Of a DNA stretch of 10,263 nucleotides, positions 1 to 8,100 are shown one piece after another. Below the pieces are notes generated by a model. The model saw only the letters and a list, made by a program, of their open reading frames with translations, was not told the DNA's origin and made no database searches. Within the stretch, counting starts at the first letter, position 1. Every line of letters starts with the position of its first letter. The stretch comes from Baffinella frigidus (lineage: Eukaryota > Cryptophyceae > Cryptomonadales > Baffinellaceae): assembly GCA_026770585.1 (NCBI GenBank), contig MU646379.1, forward strand, positions 416,336-426,598. Direction: 5' to 3'. A program made the translations under genes and the position numbers.

Positions 1-40
1 CGCCGCACCCCCCCCGCCTCCCTCCCCTCCCGCCCCGCGG

Positions 41-166
41 CGGGCTCCTCCTGAACCAGTCCCGAGGCGGGCCGGTTCTTCCGCCTGGAGGTGGGTCTCA
101 ACAACATCCCCGAGACGGGCTCCTCCTGAGTCTTCCAGAGTCCCTTCATCCATCCCGAGGCGGGCC
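41..166. repeat. Direct duplication of a GC-rich block
   Basis: The word CGGGCTCCTCCTGA followed downstream by CCCGAGGCGGGCC occurs at 41-73 and again, with about 18 extra bases in the middle, at 116-166. The two copies flank and overlap the possible terminal exon. The preceding 40 bases are C-rich low-complexity sequence. Confidence 0.6.
60..129 (+). CDS. Possible last exon of an upstream gene (C-terminal about 23 residues)
   Basis: A GC-rich frame reads SPEAGRFFRLEVGLNN and then IPETGSS before a TGA at 127-129. It opens just after a possible acceptor (CCAG at 56-59) because an in-frame TGA lies at 52-54. The codons mostly end in G or C, as in the confident helicase exons further right, and the residues are protein-like and not low complexity. 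No domain is recognised. The flanks carry a direct duplication (CGGGCTCCTCCTGA), so the reading could instead come from a repeat. The gene would lie mainly left of the window. Confidence is low. Confidence 0.22.
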
Positions 167-213
167 CGCGCAGCCTCCCGTTGCGCCGCGTCCTCGAGTG
201 TCACCTGCGGGGG

Positions 214-297
214 TTGGTGTACCTTAAGGCTATACATTGTGATGTTACTGCTGTGAAACGCCAATATGCACAGCCCCTAAGCCTTAATATACACCAA
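214..297. mobile_element. Short inverted-repeat element (about 84 bp)
   Basis: The left end TTGGTGTACCTTAAGGCT is matched in inverted orientation by AGCCTTAATATACACCAA at the right end, with a loop of about 45 bases. No coding capacity is present. Size and structure fit a small MITE or foldback relic. No second copy was seen in the window, so mobility is inferred from structure alone. Confidence 0.5.
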
Positions 298-394
298 AAT
301 CGTAAACCCCGGGGTTTAGGGTTTAGGGTTTGGGGCACCGGCAACCCCCGCCGACCAGACCGATCAACGACAGTCACCTGCGCACGCGCAGGTT

Positions 395-558
395 GCCACA
401 CAGCGGGCTACGAAGGGATTTTCGGCCCATTTTGGGCCGAGTTTCCGTTACCTTATCCGTGGGAGCCCCCCTGTGCCCCTACAGGTTGCCTACCGTAGGG
501 TCGTAGGTCTTAACGCTTAAGGGTTATTCAGAAATCCCTTCGAAGCCCGCTGTGTGGC
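395..558. mobile_element. MITE family 1, copy 1 (GCCACACAGCGGGCT termini)
   Basis: The element has terminal inverted repeats of about 30 bases (GCCACACAGCGGGCTACG at the left, CGAAGCCCGCTGTGTGGC at the right) and a non-coding interior. A near-identical copy lies at 6252-6424 and shares the interior words GGTTGCCTACCGTAGGGTC and TTAACGCTTAAGGGTTATTC. Two similar copies with matching ends in unrelated flanks are good evidence for a mobile element. It has no transposase and would need one supplied elsewhere. The flanks here (TT/TG) no longer form a clean target duplication. Confidence 0.85.
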
Positions 559-628
559 TGTCGAGACACTTGCCAAGGTGACGCCCTGGGGTTGCGGTAC
601 ACATCCGGGCGGGAGATGGAGCTCTCTC

Positions 629-778
629 CCACCAACCCTCACGGCTGGGGCAAATCGACGATTTTTGATTTCCCGATTTCAAGGGGAATTGGAGCCGTTG
701 AAGTCGGATTCCGACTTCAACCCCCTTGAAATCCCAAATCGAAAATCGTCGATTTGCCCAAGCCGTGGGGGTTGGTGG
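629..778. mobile_element. MITE family 2, copy 1 (CCACCAACCCTCACGG termini, about 150 bp palindrome)
   Basis: The element is almost a full-length palindrome. The left arm begins CCACCAACCCTCACGG and runs through GGGCAAATCGACGATTTTTG; the right arm ends CCGTGGGGGTTGGTGG. The centre is GAAGTCGGATTCCGACTTC. Arms of about 70 bases would fold into one long hairpin. A second, shorter-armed copy is at 1805-1950. No coding capacity. Confidence 0.85.
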
Positions 779-973
779 TCGCTTGTCTCGGCCGAGGAGG
801 CTTCTAGGTTCCCACGCCGAGCAGGCCCCCCACTCTCTAGCGCTGTCTCAGTCTATGTGGGCACACCAATTTTGTGAGACCGGGCTCCTTTCCGATCCAG
901 AGTTGACGGATGTGTACCGCACACCCAGCATGTCAACTTTTGGATAGTCGGCGAACCCGAGTGAGGCAGAGGT
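779..973 (+). repeat. Dispersed repeat R1, copy 1
   Basis: The stretch contains GGGCTCCTTTCCGATCCAG, then AGTTGACGGATGTGTACCGC, a CACACCCAGCATGTCAACTT segment, and ends GAACCCGAGTGAGGCAGAGG. The segment from about 885 closely matches 1712-1802, and looser relatives lie at 1275-1445 (inverted), 1957-2204 and 5842-5952. GTTGAC and GTCAAC form an internal inverted repeat. Repetition shows a dispersed family; its class is not recognised. It contains no gene that I can support. Confidence 0.7.
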
Positions 974-1149
974 AGAGCGTTTGCGGTAATTGTTGTCCGT
1001 TTCGGACGTGCGGTTTTCCGGTTTCCCGGTTTTTAAAAAATGTTGTCAAGGTCGTAAAACATTTTGAATGGACACTTCTGGTACAAATGAAAACCGGAAA
1101 ACCGGAAAACCGCACGTCCAAAACGGACAACAATTACCGCAAATGCTCT
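974..1149. mobile_element. MITE family 3, copy 1 (AGAGCGTTTGCGGTAATTGT termini)
   Basis: The arms are about 65 bases long: the left starts AGAGCGTTTGCGGTAATTGT and the right ends with its inverse ACAATTACCGCAAATGCTCT. Repeated CCGGTTTTCCGG words lie in the arms, and the loop contains TTCTGGTACAAATG. A copy at 6456-6630 has the same length and order. The left flank has TA (973-974); the right flank is TC, which may be a mutated TA. Non-coding. Confidence 0.88.
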
Positions 1150-1274
1150 CGGAGAAAGGACTAGCTCTGCCTGCTTTTTATTCTGGCTCGTCCTTTTAGT
1201 ATTTAAGAGCAGAAATTCAGTACACATGGGCGAAGAGAACGTCTTGAGGGTGAGCCAAAATAACACTCAGACAT

Positions 1275-1445
1275 AGTTAGTCGCATTTCGAGCAGGTGAG
1301 CATGATCACGGGATAGTTGACGGACTTCTCTCAAGTTGACATCCTGGGTCCACCGTACAAATCCGTCAACTTTAGAGCGGGAAAGAGCCCGGGATCACCA
1401 AAGTGGTGAGCCCAAATAGACTGGACCTGCTGGACGTCGCATTTT
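1275..1445 (-). repeat. Dispersed repeat R1, inverted copy
   Basis: Read on the minus strand this contains TTTGGGCTCACCACTTTGGT, then GATCCCGGGCTCTTTCCCGC, TAAAGTTGACGGATTTGTAC and GACCCAGGATGTCAACTTGA, the same order of words as the R1 copy at 1957-2204. Both copies also carry CGACGTCGCAT or CGCATTTCGAGC words at their edges. The internal GTTGAC/GTCAAC pairs give it foldback character. No coding sequence. Confidence 0.65.
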
Positions 1446-1454
1446 AATAGCGGC

Positions 1455-1613
1455 GCAACCTATAATTAGTTTTGTAAAGCAACTCGTTCTGGTACAAATG
1501 ATAAAACAAGGTCCATTTAAAACTAAAAAGGGCTCCAATTCTTTTTTAAACGAGGTCGTGTTTTATAATTTGTACCAGGAACGAGTTACTTTACAAAACT
1601 AATTATAGGTTGC
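1455..1613. mobile_element. Foldback/MITE element with arms of about 50 bases
   Basis: The left arm GCAACCTATAATTAGTTTTG continues TAAAGCAACTCGTTCTGGTACAAAT. The right arm is its near-perfect inverse, ending CAAAACTAATTATAGGTTGC. The arms are AT-rich compared with the surroundings. The TTCTGGTACAAATGA word is shared with family 3 at 974 and 6456, which suggests related families. No coding capacity and no second copy in the window. Confidence 0.8.
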
Positions 1614-1804
1614 AAGCCTATGAATTTCGCGTGGGTGAGAGAGATCCACCGTCCGGGCGCCGCTTGGAAGTGCCTCCGTTTATTTGGGCTCAATGTTTCG
1701 GTGGCCCCGGGCTCGTTTCCGCCCCAAAGTTGACGGGGTTGTACCGCACACCCAGCACGTCAACTTTTGAAAAGTCGGCGAACCCGAGTGAGGCAGAGGT
1801 AGGA
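1614..1804 (+). repeat. Dispersed repeat R1, copy 2
   Basis: This contains CCCCGGGCTCGTTTCCGCCC, then AAAGTTGACGGGGTTGTACC, GCACACCCAGCACGTCAACT and TCGGCGAACCCGAGTGAGGC in the same order as copy 1 (to 973). As in copy 1 it ends with GAGGCAGAGGTAG directly next to a MITE. The left part (CACCGTCCGGGCGCCGCTTGG) resembles 2018-2034 of the next copy. Confidence 0.72.
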
Positions 1805-1950
1805 CCACCAACCCTCACGGGCTGGGCAAATCGATGATTTTCGATTTTCGATTTCAGGGCAAAATGGCTCCACGGACGCCGGAATCCGGCGGCCTCCAAG
1901 GGAAATACGTGGCCTCAAATTCGACGATTTGCCCAGGCTGTGAGGGTTGG
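1805..1950. mobile_element. MITE family 2, copy 2
   Basis: The ends CCACCAACCCTCACGGGCTG and CAGGCTGTGAGGGTTGG are inverted repeats continuing inward into GGGCAAATCG / CGACGATTTGCCC. The termini match family 2 copy 1 at 629-778, but the centre differs: here it holds a small GCCGGAATCCGGC palindrome. A conserved end with a variable middle is typical of non-autonomous elements. Confidence 0.8.
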
Positions 1951-1956
1951 TACGAG

Positions 1957-2204
1957 GAAGGACCTGCTTGACGTCGCATTTCGAGCGGGTGAGCATGATT
2001 CCGGGGGAAATCCATCGCCCGGGAGCCGCTTGGAACCCCACCCAGTTCAGCCGACCTACCCGCGCCTCGCACCCTGCCGCATCGCAGCCATTTGTTCAGG
2101 ATATCTAGCTCTGCCTCAAGTCTTTTTGAGGCTCACCAGTTTGTTGAGCCCGGGCTCTTTTTCGTTCCAAAGTTGACGGGTTTGTACGGCTGACCCAGGA
2201 CATC
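1957..2204 (+). repeat. Dispersed repeat R1, copy 3
   Basis: This carries GACCTGCTTGACGTCGCATT at its left, then TATCTAGCTCTGCCTCAAGT, GAGCCCGGGCTCTTTTTCG, CAAAGTTGACGGGTTTGTAC and GACCCAGGACAT. The central half (about 2101-2204) is the best match to the copies at 1275-1445 and 5842-5952. The CTAGCTCTGCCTCA word probably marks a family end, since its inverse borders copies 1 and 2. Non-coding. Confidence 0.65.
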
Positions 2205-2409
2205 CCACCAGCAACCCGTAGCAGCTTATACCGGGTACTCGCAAGGATTCGGGTATTTCATTGGAAAAACAATCTTTCCTATGACCCTACAGTAGGAAAC
2301 CCTAAGGACCTCGAATTGCTGACGGGAGATACCGAAGAGATTTCTTCGGTTTCGCTGAAAATTACTACAGTACCCGATCCGGAAATAAGCTGCAACGGGT
2401 TGCTGGTGG
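2205..2409. mobile_element. MITE family 4, copy 1 (CCACCAGCAACCCG termini, 205 bp)
   Basis: Terminal inverted repeats of about 30 bases: CCACCAGCAACCCGTAGCAG at the left and CTGCAACGGGTTGCTGGTGG at the right. The interior holds CCCTACAGTAGGAAACCCTA and the hairpin CCGAAGAGATTTCTTCGG. A copy about 90 percent similar by eye lies at 4433-4638 inside a helicase intron. Each copy is flanked by a matching dinucleotide (TC/TC here, CT/CT there), consistent with a 2-base target duplication. No coding capacity. Confidence 0.9.
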
Positions 2410-2478
2410 TCTTCTTGAGAGTTCAGATGCGGAGAGGCACCTCGCTTGCATGTCTGGTTGCATCGTGGGGCAGACAGC

Positions 2479-2479
2479 C

Positions 2480-2522
<43 letters not shown>

Positions 2523-2536
2523 GCTCGCTCGCTCTC
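2479..2536. repeat. CT microsatellite
   Basis: A nearly pure CT dinucleotide run ends in three GCTC units (TCGCTCGCTCGCTC). It is a simple repeat, similar to the one beginning at the donor site near 5022. Serine/leucine or arginine/glutamate frames read across it are artefacts. Confidence 0.95.
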
Positions 2537-2575
2537 TGGGGGCGACTAGCCCGCCGGTCGGTCAAACCCGACTGA

Positions 2576-2601
2576 GGCAGAGCTAGGTATCTAGCTCTGC
2601 C
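2576..2601. repeat. Perfect 11-base hairpin, probable end of an R1 element
   Basis: GGCAGAGCTAG, a GTAT loop, then CTAGCTCTGCC form a perfect inverted repeat. The same CTAGCTCTGCC word occurs at an R1 edge at 2105, and its inverse (GAGGCAGAGGTAG) ends the R1 copies at 973 and 1804. It may therefore be two abutting R1 termini or a solo footprint. A role as a transcription terminator is possible but has no supporting context. Confidence 0.55.
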
Positions 2602-2713
2602 TTTCTGGAAGAAAATATGAAAATAATGTGAAAGGAGCACCTTCCCGAATCACAGAGGGACCCCGCCGACTTCAACCACGACTACAACCCAGACGGCGGC
2701 ACGTCCAATTTTC

Positions 2714-2755
2714 GCATTCATGGATTCATGGATTCGTCGATTCATGGATTCATGG
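2714..2755. repeat. Short tandem repeat (TTCATGGA-type unit)
   Basis: ATTCATGGATTCATGGATTC is followed by a variant GTCGATTCATGGATTCATGG. The unit is 8-9 bases and recurs about four or five times. It supplies the in-frame stop that closes the minus-strand frame described at 2742-2957. Confidence 0.8.
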
Positions 2756-2957
2756 GAGCGCTCGTGTCTGCGAAATGAGGGGGGTTGGTGGAGGAAAGGG
2801 TACCGGGGCATGTGAGCTTGCCCTCGACTTCGGAGGCGCACTCCTCCATCCAGTCCAGAGGGTTCTGCTCCCAGGTATCCCAGGTCATCTTCTTTCTCAA
2901 CTCTCAGTCCTCGTACTCGCTCTTGGCCAGCAGAGAGCGCGAGCCTCTTGGACCAGA
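2742..2957 (-). pseudogene. Minus-strand coding-like segment interrupted by an in-frame TGA
   Basis: Reading right to left, one frame gives RSLLAKSEYED, a TGA at 2904-2906, then ELRKKMTWDTWEQNPLDWME and ECASEVEGKLTCPG. The composition is acidic, Trp-rich and not low complexity, and most codons end in G or C, as in the helicase exons. The frame stays coding-like on both sides of the TGA, so this is either a gene broken by one nonsense change, a real C-terminus followed by a second exon, or a mis-seen splice structure. A donor-like GGTACC follows the CP codons near 2804. The WM...C...EGKL.CP spacing loosely recalls the C-terminal zinc domain of Yvh1/DUSP12 phosphatases, but the following cysteines are absent. 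It lies downstream of the zinc-site protein at 3137-3370 on the same strand and could be part of that gene. The mirrored plus-strand frame is serine-rich and less protein-like. Identity unknown. Confidence 0.35.
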
Positions 2958-3136
2958 GCATCGCAGCCACAGTTGGGCGAGTGACAGGGATACGTACGAC
3001 AGGGGAGCGGCCAGGGTGTTGCGAGCAGGAACGAACCAGACTGGCAACCAGTCTGATGACCATTTCAAAAGACGGAATGCTTTTGTCAAGATGCGAATCT
3101 TGAACACAAATAGGGTTCATGGCCTGAGCGAATCAC

Positions 3137-3370
3137 CTCAACAAAGTAGTTGCCGTTCGTGGGATCGCTGTTGATCGCATCCTGCAGCAGCTCGTCCCCG
3201 CGGCAGAGCATTGTCTTGCACATCCGGCATACAATCACGTAGATCCCCATAACCACCTTCGGAACCGGTTCCTCCGCGTCTACCTCCCCACCGCCCTCTT
3301 CGCCGGCACCGTCAGGCCCGGGAGCGTCGCGGGGAGTATCCCCCGCGGAAGCTTCGTCGACACTCGCCAT
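3137..3370 (-). CDS. First exon of a small CxxC zinc-site protein, family unresolved
   Basis: The ATG at 3370-3368 opens MASVDEASAGDTPRDAPG, an acidic Gly/Ala-rich tail, followed from about residue 38 by a folded-looking block: VVMGIYVIVCRMCKTMLCRG, then DELLQDAINSDPTNGNYFVE. The block has C-x-x-C followed by DEL and a G-x-Y-F-V segment, which resembles the first half of the Yippee/Mis18/CULT zinc fold. The alternative is the first zinc knuckle of a Yvh1-type domain. The second cysteine pair is not in this exon. I end the exon at 3137 because GAG|GTGATT is a plausible donor in phase 0; unspliced, the frame runs on to a TGA at 3086. A longer frame starts at an ATG at 3544, but its codon use is less exon-like. 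The gene diverges from the helicase gene, which begins on the plus strand to the right. Confidence 0.5.
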
Positions 3371-4015
3371 CGCCGCTTGAAAGGGGAGCTCCGTACGAGC
3401 CTCGTATGCAGGAGCAGAACCTTGAATCGAAATCTTGGATTTTTCCAGCCGAAGTGGATGAAATCGAGGCTGGAGTTTGAGCCATTCCTCACGAGAATGT
3501 GTCGACTTTTGCCCCTCCCAGGGGGGAAATGGTTCTGGCTCCATCCACTTCTTTTGGGATCCGCACGTGAAGTCATCTCTCAGAAATGGGCAGACAGGTG
3601 ATCTCCTCTCACCCCCTGGGGGGCGCGGCGAGTGTGGCTGGGGCAGCGCGAGCTCGAGAGACGCGGGCGTGCTGCGTGCGTCAGCTCGGCGTTTCGGACG
3701 CAGGCGTGCAAGCTGTCAGGGTGCAGTCGAAGGGGGTCTTTGAGAAGCTTGCAAGAAGTGCCTGCTGTGGGCAGCCTTTACCTCTGGTCGATCACACAGA
3801 GGCTCCTGTTACGGTGGTTAGCTTCGCCCATACACTTGCTCGCATGCCCCTGGCAACCCCCCAGCCTCCACCGGGAGCTTCTGGGATCGTTGGCAGAGCA
3901 GGTTGCCAGGCCATGCCCGGGTTTCAACAAACACCGGTACCCCACGTTGGCGCCGCTGATGCAGAGAAACAGACGATACGGCACCGGTGACGTTGACTGA
4001 GTGGCTTGATTGCAG
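3371..4015. promoter_or_regulatory. Intergenic region between divergent genes; possible shared promoter and missing helicase exon 1
   Basis: This stretch lies between the minus-strand zinc-site gene and the first confident helicase exon. I see no element family, telomere-like array or microsatellite in it, unlike nearly all other non-exonic DNA here, which fits a regulatory or 5' region. The helicase lacks its N-terminus, so a first exon should be here or nearby. One candidate is ATGGGCAGACAG at 3586-3597 (Met-Gly-Arg-Gln), followed by GTGATC, which would join exon 4016 in phase 0. No TATA-type motif is convincing. The promoter role is inference from layout only. Confidence 0.35.
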
Positions 4016-4099
4016 ACCGGGTTCGACGCGGTGCCGCTGGACGACCGTCTCCGAAAGGCGATCGCGCACGTCGGGTGGGTCAAGCCCACGGACGTCCAG
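4016..4099 (+). CDS. DDX56/DBP9-like: Helicase exon 1 of those seen: Q-motif region
   Basis: 28 codons, [20 protein letters not shown] then WVKPTDVQ. The aromatic residue upstream and the closing P-T-x-V-Q match the Q motif, which contacts the adenine of ATP. The acceptor is TTGCAG at 4010-4015 and the donor CAG|GTATCC at 4100. Both ends are phase 0. An initiator Met is lacking, so at least one earlier exon is needed. Confidence 0.88.
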
Positions 4100-5032
4100 G
4101 TATCCCTCCAGCCTCCCAACTCCAGCGTTTGCATCGTTTGAATTCCACGGATTTGTAAAAGGGGGGCGTCGACTTCCGACGCCCTCCTGGTACACATTCA
4201 TCTTGGCGGCAGCATCGTATCATACCCGGTGCACGCCGGGTGCCAAAATCGATCGCCCCAACCCAAACCCAACCCCCAAACCCCAGGCAAAGGCGCTGCC
4301 GCTGGCGCTGAAGGGAAAGGACGTGATCGCCAAGGCGCGCACGGGATCCGGGAAGACGGGCGCGTATGCCCTCCCGATCCTCCAGAAGATCCTCTCCTTC
4401 GAGGGCTTCAACCAGAACACCCAGGTACACCTCCACCAGCAACCCGTAGCAGCTTATACCGGATCCTTGCAAGGATTCGAGTATTTTATTTTAAAAACAA
4501 TCTTTCCTATGACCCTACGGTAGGAAACCCTAGGGACCTCGAATTGCTGAACGGGAGATACCGAAGAGATTTCTTCGGTTTAGCTGAAAAATACTACAGT
4601 ACCCGATCCGGTTAAAAGCTGCAACGGGTTGCTGGTGGCTTACATGCGAAATGCGACACCCGAAATGCTAAATTCGGAACACGGAAAACGAATCATGGGA
4701 CACGGAACACGGAAGACGACAGACGGAACCTTGATCCCAAACCCCGCTACTGGCACACGCCGATGGCTCAGTCGGAGAGAGCGTCGAACCTAGGATGTCA
4801 AGCCGCGGTGTTTCGATGTGGGGGAACTAAACCCTAATGCCTAACCCCCAATCCCTAATCCCTAATCCCTCAACCCTCAACCCTAAACCCTAAACCCTAA
4901 ACCCTAAACCTAAAATCTAAACCCTCAATCCTAAATCTCAATCTCTTCACAGATGACGCGGACGGGCCCGGCGGCGGTCGTGCTGGTGCCCTCCCGGGAG
5001 CTTGTCGAGCAAGTCCGCCAGGTCTCTCTCTC

Positions 5033-5069
<37 letters not shown>

Positions 5070-5121
5070 CACTGCCTTCCTCTCTCTGTCTGTCTCTCTC
5101 TCTCTCTCGCACACTGCCTTC

Positions 5122-5158
<37 letters not shown>

Positions 5159-8100
5159 TCTCGCTCGCAGTTTCTTTCTCTCCCTCTCTGTCTCACACTT
5201 TCTCTCTCTCCCTCTCTCTCTCAGGTCTTTCTCCTCTCCCACCGCATCCTTCCTAACGTGATCTTCACTTGTGCCGTAAATCGATGCTTTACATCGTTCC
5301 GCACCTAACTTCTGCTTAATGATTCCACCCTGAAATCTTTGCGTCAGACCCTTGCCGAAAGAAAGCTCGTCGCTTCCTTGCAAAATAGGCGAGATTGGAC
5401 TAGGCGTGACTTTGGTAAAAGTTGATGCCTCGGTGTCAACATAAGTTGACGCCTCGGTGTCAACATAAGTTGACGCCTCGGTGGCGCCGTTGTCAAGACT
5501 TTTCACTTCTTCCCGAAGCCACACCCACACCGTCAGATTAAAGCGTGCGTGGCATGAACACACTTGACTTTGTTTTTCTCCATCATATACCACACAAGTA
5601 TGTACATTATATTATAGATATACTCTCGAGCCTACAACTGAGAGGCGCAAGCCCCTAACTCCCCAAACCCTGGCGGGCTTTGGATCGATGGATGTTTTGT
5701 TTTTTTGGTCGGTTGGTGTTTTGGCTGGTCGGTGTCGTGAACCCAGCTGTCCTGGTGTGCAGGTGTTCGCTGCGCTGACGTACTTCGCACCCTCCATCTC
5801 CATCGCCGCCATCACCGCCGACCAGGCATGCCTCCCCCTAACTCCTAGACCTTTTTCAGTCTATTTTGGCTCACCGATTTGGTGAGCTCGGGATGGTTGT
5901 CGCTGCAAAGTTGACGGGTTTGTACTGGGACCACGGAACGTTGACTTGAGAGGAGACCGCGAGGCTGTTCGCAGCGCTGACGTACTACCCTCCATCCTCA
6001 TCCGCACATGCTCGGTGCATTCCCCGGCACTACGCCTACCAGTCTGATCCGCGGCTTAATCCGTACCATTATCATCACCAGGCACGCGTCCCCCACAACC
6101 AAGGGTGCACGATCTAATTCCGGCGCAGCCCAATTCCGGCGTTCCGTATCACCCTAGTGGATTGCATACGGTAGCACCCTACGGAATGCCAACATTAGGT
6201 TGATGCCGGAATCAGGTCGTCCACCCTTACTCAAAGCATTCCCCGGCACTAAGCCACACAGCGGGCTACGAAGGGATTTTCGGCCCATTTCGGGCCGAGT
6301 TTCCGTTACCTTATCCGTTGGAACCCCCCTATGCCCCTACGGCCCTACGGGTTGCCTACCGTAGGGTCGTAGGTCTTAACGCTTAAGGGTTATTCCGAAA
6401 TCCCTTCGAAGTCCGCTGTGTGGCTACCCTTCCGCTGACACGCTGCTGAATCAGTAGAGCGTTTGCGGTAATTGTAGTCCATTTTGAACGTACGGTTTCC
6501 CGGTTTTCCGGTTTTTTAAAATGTTGCCAAGGTCGTAAAATATTTTGAATGGACATTTCTGGTACAAATGAAAACCGGAAAACCGGAAAACCGCACGTCC
6601 AAAATGGACAACAATTACCGCAAACGCTCTACTAGTAACCCCACGCCTCTCGATTTCAGAGCGTCACCCCCCTCCCCAACCCCAAACTCCAAACCATAAA
6701 CCCTAAACCTTCAACCCTCAACCCTCCTGCAGGCGATGGTGGCGCAAAAGACAGTGCTCGCAGCGCAGCCCCCGCGCAGCACCTCACACACTCACCACAG
6801 CCGTTACACTGCACGCACATACCATCCGCACATGCTCGACGCACTCCCCGGCACTTACGCCTACCAGCTGATCCGCGGCTTAATCCGTACCATGAACGCC
6901 CCCCCCCCCCTCTCCTGCAGGCGATGGGGGCGCAGAAGGCAGTGCTGGCAGCCCTCCCGCACGTAGTGGTCTCCACCCCCGCGCGCCTCGCGCAGCACCT
7001 TGCGGCCGGCTCCGTCAAGCTCAGGGAGTCCCTCGAGGTCATCGTGCTCGACGAGGCGGACCTGCTGCTGTCGTTCGGCTTCGAGGCGGACATCAAGGCC
7101 ATCGCGGGACACCTCCCCAACGTCTGCCAGGTGCGCCCCAGAATTGTTACACAATTTGCGTATTAATTTATTTAATTTATTTAATTTATTTAATTGATTT
7201 CGGTAATGTAGTTTAGGGGGGTTCGATTTATTATTGCACGGTGCTGCGTACGGTGGGTTGCAGGGTTGCTGTCTTATCTCAGAAAAGGGATTCTAAAATT
7301 CGTTTTCTCAAGTCAATTCCAGTACAAATTCGTCAACTTATTCTTTTCTCTACGCATAAGTTGACATATTTGAAGGGGAATTGACTTGACGAAACGAATT
7401 TTAGAATCCCTTTTTGAGATAATATCACCGCGTGTTGCAGGTCCCGTAGGCGTCCCTGCTGCAATCCACCTACCCTAACACAGGCTACCGTAACACATAC
7501 TTACCCTCCGCACATACTCCTTCGGTCGGCCCCCGATTCCCCCTGCAAGAAAGTATGCCTGAAGGGTGGACACCATAACACATACCTACCCTCCACACAT
7601 ACTCAATCAGCCCGGCCCCGACGGGTATGTGTTAGGGTAGGTCCACTGTACAATTCATGCGTTCGAGGGTCGAGGAGTAGTTTTATCCGGGGGAACCTCT
7701 TTTTCTTTCATCTGATGGCAACGAAAATTACTACACAACTCGTTCTTATCAGTAGTATTACAGCATTTGTGTAGTAATTTTCGTTGCCATCACATGAAAG
7801 AAAAACAGGTCTCCCCGGATAAAGCTACCTTGCGTTCGAGGAGCCTTGCAATGATGCCGTGCCTCGTCGAGGGGTTATGGTTTGAGGGTTGGGAGTGAGG
7901 GTTAAAGGGGTAAGGGTTTGCGGGTTAGGGGTTCGGGGGCTAGGGCATAGGGTTTATGGTTGGGTGAGGGTTCAGGGTTGGGTTAGGGTTTAGGGTTTAG
8001 GGTTTAGGGCAATGATGCCGTGCCGCATCGCATGCGCGCCTGTCTCACTCACTCTCGTGGCGCGCGCATACTCCCTAAACCCTACACCCTACACCATACA

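Noticed and set aside
395-558. Structured non-coding RNA gene
   Set aside because: The inverted termini and the second copy with TA flanks at 6252 explain the structure as a MITE; no promoter or known RNA family features were seen.
2645-2716. Plus-strand segment reading RDPADFNHDYNPDGGTSNFR
   Set aside because: It looks protein-like but is short, has a TGA just upstream, no clear splice sites, and runs into a short tandem repeat.
3586-3990. Plus-strand frame of 134 codons as an independent gene
   Set aside because: No domain, mixed codon use, and open frames in several overlapping registers, as expected by chance in GC-rich DNA. Only the short Met-Gly-Arg-Gln candidate at its start was kept as a helicase exon possibility.
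4827-4950. Chromosome end (true telomere)
   Set aside because: The array is degenerate, short, within an intron of an intact reading frame, and other arrays lie in both orientations in the same window.
5036-5593. Minus-strand frame of 185 codons ending in Arg/Glu repeats
   Set aside because: Its C-terminal half is the CT microsatellite and its middle a 24-base tandem; the rest has no recognisable family or exon-like codon use and lies antisense in an intron.
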